Positions 1-9,100 of a stretch of DNA of 24,914 bases are shown one piece after another. The notes under the pieces were generated by a model. It made no database searches. It was not told where the DNA came from and saw nothing but the letters and a program-made list of their open reading frames with translations. Origin of the DNA: Mesotaenium endlicherianum (lineage: Eukaryota; Streptophyta; Zygnematophyceae; Zygnematales; Mesotaeniaceae). The DNA lies in the NCBI GenBank assembly GCA_009602735.1, contig WELA01012539.1, positions 177,323 to 202,236 of the forward strand. Direction: 5' to 3'. The translations under genes were made by a program, and so were the position numbers. Numbering within the stretch: position 1 is the stretch's first letter; every line of letters starts with the position of its first letter.

Positions 1-15
1 CCCCCCCCCCCCCCC
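1..15. repeat. Terminal C homopolymer
   Basis: Fifteen C residues form the left edge; the right edge (24902-24914) is 13 G. These are probably points where the assembly or contig broke. Confidence 0.8.
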
Positions 16-163
16 GTGCAAGAAAAGAAACTCGTCTGCCCCAGTCTTCTGCAGTTCTCTGTGCTCTAGCAATGACATCTTGATGGACTATCCGGCATTG
101 CCAGCTGGCGATGCGCAAGCAGGGCGGTTGTAGAAAGGAGTTCTCCTGGGCTCCGATTATTAA

Positions 164-451
164 GTAGTACTAAGATTAGTGCCAGTGCAGCGTTGCAGCG
201 AAGACATCAATTTTTCGTTGGGTGACGCTAAGGTGCGTTCGGGTGAGGATGCAGGTGAGAGTTGGTCGCACGCGTGCACCAATCGTGTCATTCTCTACTG
301 GATGGACGGGCAGCGCTACTGCCACATTTACAAATCGCCCCATCTCAAGGCCGCAACTGCGCCCTTCTTCATAACGTCGGAAGGCGTGCGAGGAAATTCG
401 GAATCTTTTAAACGGCAGAGGACTGATGGCGATGAAGAAGCTTCGAGGTAG
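164..451 (+). CDS. Probable 3'-terminal exon of an unidentified gene (5' part outside window)
   Basis: The + frame is open from 164 to a TAG at 449-451, about 95 codons, with good-looking codon use. There is no convincing start codon. A splice acceptor ending at 190 (gccagtgcag) would make 191-451 the last exon. The visible product is polar. It has a central stretch WMDGQRYCHIYKSPHL and a basic, acidic tail (SFKRQRTDGDEEASR) that could be a nuclear localisation signal. I do not recognise the family and assign no function. The opposite strand is open over nearly the same interval (176-454), so strand choice rests on codon feel and the acceptor and is not certain. If real, this gene lies tail to tail with the TMEM97-like gene. 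Confidence 0.4.
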   Translation, partial: VVLRLVPVQRCSEDINFSLGDAKVRSGEDAGESWSHACTNRVILYWMDGQRYCHIYKSPHLKAATAPFFITSEGVRGNSESFKRQRTDGDEEASR

Positions 452-1350
452 CAACGTAGTGGGGGGAAATATTCATCCGGTAGGCATATCCAAAGTGGAT
501 AATCATACAATGTATATTAACCAAAATAAGAGAAAACAAGCAGTTGTGAATTGCACTGGCTGTGACTTGCTAAGGGGTTGTGTTGTTTGTCTTTTATGGT
601 CATGTTATGGTCACCCTTGGACACCCAAGAAGTGCTCATATAATTTAGTCTTAAAGCCATAACTGCACGTAGACTACGTTACATCTCAACTTGAAATTTA
701 GTTTCAAAGCCACGATTGTGCATAGATTACGTTACATTGTTTGAAGCCAAGTTCTTTGGGGAAGTGATGACATGGTTGTTGCATTCATCTCGGCAAATAA
801 GTACAGATGTGGAGAACAAGACTAGTGCTTGTCACCACATGTCATTGATGGTACTTATATCAAATGTACAAACATGATGTTATTTAAGTAAATGACCTAG
901 ACTTATATTACTACTACTAACACTCTCGTTTTACTGATGTAGACGACTATCATCACAATAAACGTCAAGAACACTTAAGAGCATCTTGTGAAATGCAGAA
1001 GTCATGCCCTCAAAAGCTGCTGCAGGTTACCTATCAAAGTTACACAGATTAATGGCTAGTAATTTTGGGAAACATAAAGCCTTTTTTGATCTCTAAAATA
1101 TAAAACAGTGTCTTTTGCTAACCTTGCGCATGCCTGATAGAAATGATGTGCTCAAGCACACTTGTGTTGAAGGCTACAATGGAGTAATCAGAAGCTTGTT
1201 AACTCTAACAAGTTTTCCCGCACTGGCTGCGGGATGTACCCCTTTCTAATGGCAGCCATTTTTTTAGCCAAGCCTAGCGCTCTGCGGCTTAGTATTATGG
1301 AAACTAAATGCTATTTGGGGCATGTCAGAAAACAAGCCCAGCATGTCTAC
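452..1350. other. Intergenic/3'-UTR region between convergent genes
   Basis: This AT-leaning sequence separates the partial gene on the left from the stop codon of the TMEM97-like gene on the right. It holds an imperfect two-copy repeat (642-737) and an optional extra coding exon (1188-1281, minus) described under the TMEM97-like gene. I see no other coding signal or RNA gene. Confidence 0.5.
642..737. repeat. Imperfect two-copy direct repeat, period 53
   Basis: Units at 642-684 and 695-737 both begin with aatttagt, carry aaagcca in the middle and end with tacgttacat. They differ at about ten positions. They lie next to each other with a 10-nt spacer in non-coding sequence. This looks like an old local duplication; no function is evident. 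Confidence 0.6.
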
Positions 1351-2699
1351 TTACCTTTGCTTCTTATGCACGTCCACCTCATACTTGAAGAAAGGCTCAG
1401 AAAATAATGATCTTAACAGGAGGATGACCGGGATCACCGCCCAGGGCATATACACTCCCATCAATCTCAGCTTGTCATGCACTAAAAGAGGTGCAGCATA
1501 AATCTCAGCCATGATGGGCACCTGCATGCGTGCAATCGCACCCAGTCATTAGGTGCAGGAACTGACTCAGAAGCTTCGCCAGCTAGCAGCCATACAAATT
1601 ACAAGAGCTGCTTTCTGGTTTACAAGTTCTGAAGAGCGCAACATAGAAAGAACCAAGAAATGCAATATCAATCATATCAGTATCTGCTCGTGGTAACTTG
1701 GAAAAACTGATTCACAAATGACAAAGGTTTCAGCAATTAGCCGCAATGTGCACATAGAGGGGGTACAATTTCTTGCTTCAAAGTGCATTGTACCTAGAGC
1801 TGAAGGTGAAGGGAGGAAGGCATATGAAGCCATGACCAGGATTACTGACTGAGTAGCTATGCTACATACTGCATGACATATTTGAGAAATTAAAGAAGTT
1901 GGATTCAGCTCGAACTCATAGTAGGTTGCTTACCATAGTTGTACAGACATGCGCTGAGTATGCAATAGCTGGTCCGCGTATCCATTTTCTGCCTGCAGGG
2001 AGTGTGCGGGCCAAGAATATAGTTAAGTAGCAACCTAAATTTCACTGATCTTGAGCTAGAGCTGATGCATGAGAAAGGTTGAGGAAAAGGCTGGCAGCTT
2101 CAACTCCATCGACAGCTGGAAGGAATGGTATTTACACAGAGGTCAGCTCGCCTTTTGACTTAAGCTGTTGGAGAGACACTCACCATACAGAAAGGCATAT
2201 GTGGCCAGGAAAAAGAAGGGCAGCTGAATGACGAACTCGGTAACAACTAGTGACGTGAACCATACCGGCTTTCCACCTGCATATGATGCAAATATTACTA
2301 AGGATTGGATACATTCTTGAAGCATCCACCTTCCTCAGTGAATGAGCGGCACATGTCAGCAGGAATGCTAAATCTTACTTGCAGTTCTGTCAACATATCA
2401 CATTTTTTCTAGCTCCCATGTGCGTTCCTCTTTGTGGTGACAAGGGTCCAGACCTGTAGCTGATCTAGAACGTGACTATTCTGGGATTGCAAGTCTGGAT
2501 TGTGCAACTCACTCACTAAGACGTCTTTGAATGTGGTTACATGGAAATCCATGGCGTCAGTAAGAAATGTGGGGAAAAATGCCCGTGGAACAATGATTTG
2601 AGAGTCTATCAAGATAGACATCACGATGTGCAGAATGAAGTAAACTGTGAAGAATATATCTGATGGTCTTTGAAGCAAGGGGGCAACGCGGCCTTCCAT
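1351..2699 (-). CDS. TMEM97/sigma-2 receptor-like EXPERA-domain ER membrane protein (4 exons)
   Basis: Exons on the minus strand are 2699-2513, 2276-2184, 1992-1934 and 1521-1351, all with GT-AG borders and compatible phases, giving 169 aa (human TMEM97 is 176 aa). Family landmarks run in order: FKDVLV at the end of exon 1, WFTSL and QLPFFFLATYAFLYG in exon 2, KWIRGPAIAYSAH and TTM in exon 3, and a final hydrophobic helix (WAVIPVILLL) followed by a charged tail. Four membrane segments are expected: about 14-31, 68-92, 100-118 and 140-155. TMEM97 binds sterols and oxysterols in the ER, interacts with NPC1 in animals, and belongs to the EXPERA superfamily with EBP and TM6SF2. The protein ends HKKQR, a KKxx dilysine ER-retrieval signal. 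The stop TAA lies inside a GTAAGT donor. Splicing there to an acceptor at 1283-1282 would replace the stop with a 94-nt exon (1281-1188), giving 199 aa. The start is the first ATG in the exon. Sequence identity is strong; function in this organism is inferred. Confidence 0.88.
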
Positions 2700-3142
2700 G
2701 CCTGCGAGAATGCTGCGATGGATATGAAGTATTCTACTATGCTACGCAAATATCACAACTAGAAGCATGATTTGTGCACGAAAGTGCTTTGTGACGATTT
2801 CATAACCGGAGCTTCAGTGCAAAGAGAAAATTAGAAACGTGTTAGAAACTAATAATGTGTGACTGACTGACTGTTGATGACAATGCGAGTTCAAGAGTCG
2901 ATCGCCCATGCAGGGCTTGCTAAGCCACAACTTTGGATTAGCTTTGCTCCGATTTATTAAGCAACTTCTCGTTGGGTGGGATGGGGCCCGTATGCTGGAA
3001 GCTAAGGAAAGCTAAGACGTTAAGTATATGCGAAACTAATAACATGTACCCTTGGCAAGTGCAAGGGCATTCATACTCATTCTCCCTCTTGTATGCTTTC
3101 CTTCACGACTCCGGCGCCAGGAGATAGTGTGTGCTTCTTCTG
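2700..3142. promoter_or_regulatory. Shared upstream region of divergent TMEM97-like and NO66-like genes
   Basis: This 443-nt segment lies between the two start codons, which face away from each other. It must contain both 5' UTRs and promoters unless NO66 has an earlier unseen exon. No convincing TATA box or element was identified, so the call rests on gene arrangement only. Confidence 0.45.
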
Positions 3143-6100
3143 ATGGGAAGTGCATCACATGTAACTGTACTGGAAGAGCTCAAATTGCTTGAAGCACCTC
3201 GGAGAGACAACGTCAGGAGCATAGTCAAAGTTGTCAACAACCTGTCACAGGCTCTACTACATAGCACTAATCATGCAGAACAAGCAGCGCTGTGCACTGA
3301 GGGGGGCATCTTAAGCGAACTAACCCGCCTGCTGCTGTCAAAGTAAGCAACACATCATCAACACCAGGGTGCGGGTAGTTACTGTTTCATGTGCCTCCAC
3401 TCTCGTCTCCACATAGTGAAACTTGTTGTTCGTAGAGGTTAAGGTTCTAAAGAAGTCAAGGCTCTCAAGCAAGAACACCCTTTCAATCTCCTCCGTGAAA
3501 TCATGGACTGCTGTCGTGGTCTCTTCATGGCATGTGTAGACTACTGCTCGAGCAACTGAGGGCAGTTTAAGGGTATTGTTTGAGACAAACAAACAGCAAA
3601 TAAACGCATACAGTAAACAGAGTCCTTCTCTTTGGAACACCTTGTAAACTGGGTCCAATAAGATGCACGAACTGCTTTTTCTCCTCATTTGAACGAGTCT
3701 AATTCAAAGCCTGCTAGAACTGTTGAGCTCGTTGACAGAAGTGGCCTGCCTATCTTGGAGTATGGCCTGCCCGGCCTTGATCTTCTAGTGCAGCTTGTGC
3801 ATGCTGACTGGTGCGATTGGACTATGTGAGTATTGAGCTTGCTCACATATTCTTCCCACAGTTGCATTCTGCTCATTATTTCTGAAACCAATTCGCACGC
3901 TGCTCTCCACCCCCCTTTCTTTGCCTCAGAGCCAGCCCGCAGCTATCTCTTGCAGCGCTCGCCCTCGCTCGGGTGTTGGCCACGTCATCATATGAGACAA
4001 ACGTCAGATTGGCAGCGGTCGTTGACGTCATTGCTGCAGTCGCGGGGCATCTGCATTGCGACATCTGGCGTCACCAGACTCCCTCCCAGAGACTCTCAAA
4101 GGCAGCCTGCCCTCTGATACTGCCAGCAACTGAGACGCTTGGGACGGCCTCCGAGACCGACAAGTGGCGCGTGGTGACAGCAGCGGCGCAGACAGTGGCA
4201 GATCTGGCCACCACCGACCAGGGATGTTCCGCGCTGCTGACAGCTGGCGCCCTGACGAAGCTGCTGTGAGTACATGCTGTGTCAGTCATGCTTGACGAGG
4301 AAGCATCTACAGCCCTCACCTCGCGTCACGTCTCTGCAGTTCTCAGGGGGGTGAGCGAGGCCAACACGGCTAGCCTGTGCCCCCTCATGCACTACGAAGC
4401 ACCTGCACTTTGCTCGTGGTCTGTTTGATGTGTCGTCAGACCAAATGAAGGACACGGAGAAGTCTAGGCACCAGACTGGGGTGGGCAGAGCTGCTCCCGT
4501 CCGCCTGCACTTTCCAGCTGCTTGCGTCCTCCTCGACGCGCCATTAGAGCAAAAAGGAAGGAAGTAGGTAATTCACGAGCTGCACTTGGGTGGGCAGGGC
4601 TGCCTTGCTCCCTTCACCCTGTGAACACAGTCTGGAGGTTTATGATTAGAACCCTAACCCCAAGCCCCAGGTCCTAGATGCACTGGGCACTCTAAGAAAC
4701 TTACTGCAAGCTCTTACTGGGGCTGGCCTCTGAGCCCGCAGGCGCTGAGGTTGAGAGCACATGGAGGTGGAGTCGCAGTCACGCTCATAGTTACAAGGCA
4801 CCGCCACGTCGTTTTTTGCAGACCAGCTTGCTGCGGGCGGGCATCGTCTCGAACTCTTCAATGAGACGACAACCAATCAGGAACATTCTCCTGAGCGCTA
4901 CGAAGGGTAGTCTATGCTCCGTCATTGGCCCCGGCAGAATTCTGAGGGTTGCCTTCTCCCCTGGCGCATTGGCACCCCCCCTAAACTCATACCCTTCACC
5001 CTCAAGCCTCACCACCTCAGCAAGCAAGACCCTGAACCCCGGCGGCTTCCCGACGCAAATGTTATTCTCCGAGCTGCGTTGCATGCAGGGTGCTGGTAGC
5101 AGACACCGTGGGCCACCTGCTTCTTCTGCCCCCGCCTCCCGTGCCTTCCGGGGCCACCCGGCCCACTGGCAATGCGCATAATTCTGAAAATCTTGGCCAG
5201 GCTTGCACCATCTACGCAACGCCAGCTGGCGGCTGCCGCTATCGGCTTGGCCAGAGTGAGTGTTTTGGGGCGGCCTCTGCTTCTGTAAAGGATGGCAGCA
5301 GTCTGGGAGCTACCGCTCTTGAGGCTGCTGGGGAAGGGCCAGTGCATGACAAGCTTGCGATGCCGGAAGGAGTGACAGCTGGCAGCCCCCTGGGGAAGAG
5401 GAGCTGGCGAGCAGCCGCCGCAGCGCCAGCTGGAGGTGCGAAAAAACTCAAGAGGCCCCGGGTGACTGGCTCTGTCACAACTCAGTTCCACGACGGCAAC
5501 GAGACCGCTGGCACGCTCTCAGGGAGAGCGGGGCTTGGAGCTGAACGGGCGGCCCTGATGCCGGATCTCGACGGCTCTGGCGCCGCTGCAGAGTTTAGGG
5601 ACGCGTCCCCTCTCTCTTCCGAGACCAGCAGCGGTGTATCATCGGGTTCTGGTGCGTCAGACTCGGCTGACACCGACGACACCTGTGCGTCCCCGGAACC
5701 ATCCAGCAACTCGGATGCTGAGCTGGCAGGCGACTCGGCCGGGGGCCTAAGGTGGGAGGCGGGAGCAGTGCCCTCAGATAACAGCTCCAGAGGTGGACCG
5801 GCAGGCACCACTGCTGGGCCCCGGCCGACCCGCAGTCGTCAGAAGACGCAGTCGAAGGTGCGAGAGCAGAAGCACCGAAGCTTCTCGGCCGCGCTGGCAG
5901 CCCTGTGCAGCTTGCTCGCGGGAGGACCGGCGGGCGCTCCGAGCTTGGGCTCTCTGGAAAGGCCCGCGGCGGGGAGAGCTCTTGCGGCGCTGCAGAGCGT
6001 CCTCCGGTCGTCGCGCGTGCGAGAGAGTGCGCCAGAAAAAGAGCGCCTCCAATGTGGTCTCACGGCCGGCCGATGTTCGGCCGAAGCGGAGGCCTGCTGC

Positions 6101-9100
6101 CGAGGTGCCGCAGGAAGGCCGGTGCCAAGTGGCGACGGTGAAAGCAGCTCCCCACTTCGGCCCATGGGTGGTCGTGGCAGTGTTAAGAAGCACAGCAGGG
6201 TGGACGTGGGGGTACACGCCCACTGTCTGGCTATGGCTGGCCGCGACCATCACAGGTCATCCGAGCAGCGGAGAGACCCACAGGAGAGCGAGGTGAAGGG
6301 TGCACATGCAGGGGATGGATTGCCCGGGGGCCCTTGCTCGGAGGCAAGGGGAGCGGACAACGCAAGTGGGCCCGGCTTGAGCCTTGATCTCTGCGCTCTG
6401 GACCTGCAGATGTGCCGCCAGGTGGCGATGCGGCTGGCGATGGAGGAAGAGCCCGGGACCGCCACCTGGGAGCCTCCAGTTGCAGACGCCACCGCAGCAG
6501 CAGCAGCAGCAGCAGTAAGAAGGGGGGGCAGTCAGCCACAGCTGCAGCCACAGCCACCGCCTCCCGGGAAGGGGTTGGCAGCCCTCCTGTGGGGCTCCGG
6601 CTGCACCCCCACTATGTTCCTCTGCGAGTACTGGGAGCAGAAGCCGCTGCTCCTGCGGGCGCTCCCTGTGGCCGCTGGCTGCCGTCACGTCGTCAGCCAG
6701 CACCCTGCCCCTGCCCCCGTATCTGCCTCTGCCTCTGCCTCTGCCTCAGGTCCCACGCCAGACACTTGCCCAACAAGGCAACCTTGTCGAGCCAGGCCTC
6801 AGGTGGAGCCTGAGACAGAAATGGAGCCACCTGCAACCGCCGGGGGGGAGGTGAAGGCCCCCCCCACGACGGCCGAAGAGACTGGCAAGGTAGCAAGGGC
6901 AGCGACAGCCCATGTGCCGGCGGGCAACTGCTCCCACTCTGAATCCAAACCCGGTTCCTTTGAGGGCGCCGCCGTCAGCCTCGCATGCCAGCTGCTGAAG
7001 GTGCCGGGACTAAGCAGCCCTCAGGCGGTCCTGCGTGAGCTTCTGGGGCGCTCCGTGGGCTGCCCCCCCGCGCCAGCGGACTCAACAGACGCTCTCGCCA
7101 TGTACGTGTCCCTCCGGGACGAGCTGGGCGGCCCGCTGGTCCAGCGACAGGATGTGTCGCTCGTCAAAACCGTCCGCAGCCCCGACCCCGGCTCCCTCTG
7201 CAGAGCCCCAGGGCGTGCAGATCCCAAAGCCCTGGCGGGAGGCGCAGGTAGAAGCAGCGGGAAGCAAGTCCAAAGTGGGCCAGAGAGGGGGCCCTGGGTG
7301 GTGGAAGATGCACAGACCGGCAGGCTTGCAGCTGGCGGCCATCGCAGTCATGTTTCGTCCTCCAAGAGCGACGATGCCAAGTGCGGGCGCTCAGCAGCGC
7401 CACTTGGCACGTATGGGTTCGGGGGGCGCCGCCGGGAGGAGCCGGAGACTGTGGAGGTGCACTACAGCCGCGAGGGTGGGACTGCGGGAGCCGTCGATGG
7501 CCCATCTCGAGGGCCCACGTGGCCTGGTCGCGCCGAGAAGCGCGCGCGCCTTGACTCGCCCAACGCCCGCCCTCCTCCCCCTTCTCCCCCGCAGGTGGCG
7601 CTTGGAGAAAGCATTCCAGCAGAGGAGCATCAAGCAGTGCCCCTCCCACCAGAGGACCCGGGGGCTGCAGCAGTCACTGCTCAGGATTGCCGGCGCGCGC
7701 ACGCGAGTGGCTACACTGTGGCCCTGAGGGCGCTGCAGTACAGGTGTCGCGAGGTCGCCGACGCCAGCCAGGCGCTGGCCAGCGATTTCGGCCAGGCCTC
7801 TGTGGGAGCCAATCTGTACTTGACCCCCCCGGCCGCCCAGGGGCTGGACCTCCACCGCGACGACCACTGCGTCTTTGTCTGCCAGCTGGCGGGTCGCAAG
7901 GAGTGGCGCGTGGCGCCCCCGCTGTCTGGCCCCGGGCTGCTGCCGCGGCTGTACAGCAATGTCACGTTGGAGCTGCCAACGAGGCGGAAAATGCAAGCAA
8001 GAGAAGAAGAGGATGCGCGAGGGATGCCTGCGAGCGTGCAATGGCCGGCAGGCCAGCTTTTCCTAGAAGGAGAAGTAGCCGGCTGCAGCGAAGGAGGGAG
8101 AGGAGGAGGGGGAGGAGGAGGAGGAGGCCGCAGGAGCGAGGGAGGGTCTAAGCCCAGGGAGGGGGGGGGCGTGAGGGACGCCAGAGCGCACCATGGCGCC
8201 CTGCCCAGGAGTGGGGACGTCGCTGAGGTGGACTGTGGATGGGAGCGAGATGCTAACACGCTCCTGGAGGACAGGTGGCGGCCAGGCGAGGGGGATGCCC
8301 TGGCAAGGCGCTACCAGCTGGAGCCGGAAGACATGCTGTACATTCCGCGGGGCTGGCTCCACGAGGCCCGCACGGTGCACTTGGAACCCCCTGAGGAGCG
8401 GCAGCGGCAGCGGCAGCAGCAGCTGGTGGGTAGCAGCAGGGGGGGACGTGGAGGCGGATCAGGGGGCGACGAGGCTGAAGCCAGCAAGGAGGCGCCTGTC
8501 GATGTGCTGGATGGCGGCGACGTGGTCAAGGACGAGCGCGAGGACCATGACAAGCAGAGGCAGAGGCAGAGGCCGGAGGAGGGGCAGGGGGAGAGCTCGC
8601 TGCACGTCACTTTCGGCGCGGAGGTGGAGCCGCCCTTCAGGTCCGTACAGGAGCTCCTGCCGCTGCTGCCGCTGCTCCTGGTGGTGGTGGTGGTGGTTGT
8701 GGTGATCCTGCTGATTTCACTCGACGACTCTCATCCTGTCCCTGCAAGGAGGCCTGCGGATGGGTGCACGCAGCAACGGAGGAGGGCCTCTGCTGTCTGT
8801 GCATTTGGAGGGCAGGGGGACGGGCGTGGGGCAGGAACGGCGCCGATGACTTGTGGGTAGCGGTGTCTGGGAGCGGGGAGGCTGGAGGGCTGGAGGGCGC
8901 TCTTTCTCTCTCTCTCTCATTCTCTCTCTTGCGCGCGTGCCCCTTCTCTTGCTCAGGCCCCCGAGCTCAGCCGGGCTCTGTTAGACGGTCGTGCTCAAAC
9001 TCTCCTCTGCTGCTAGCCCTGGCACGTGCGAAGGTGCTGCCGCCAGCAGGGGGGGCCCGCGTCCTTGACAAAGCTCGCCGATTTTTTGAGTCCTGCTGTT

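Noticed and set aside
4645..4665. Telomere-like aaccctaacccc motif
   Set aside because: Only a single short occurrence inside a probable intron; no tandem array.
7391..8259. Long minus-strand open frames (up to 216 codons) opposite the cupin exon
   Set aside because: They mirror a very GC-rich coding exon and contain no recognisable protein; the plus strand carries the conserved cupin motifs.
8640..8860. Polyleucine-polyvaline segment as a C-terminal membrane anchor of the NO66-like protein
   Set aside because: It comes from simple trinucleotide repeats after likely donors, and the conserved protein continues in another frame downstream.
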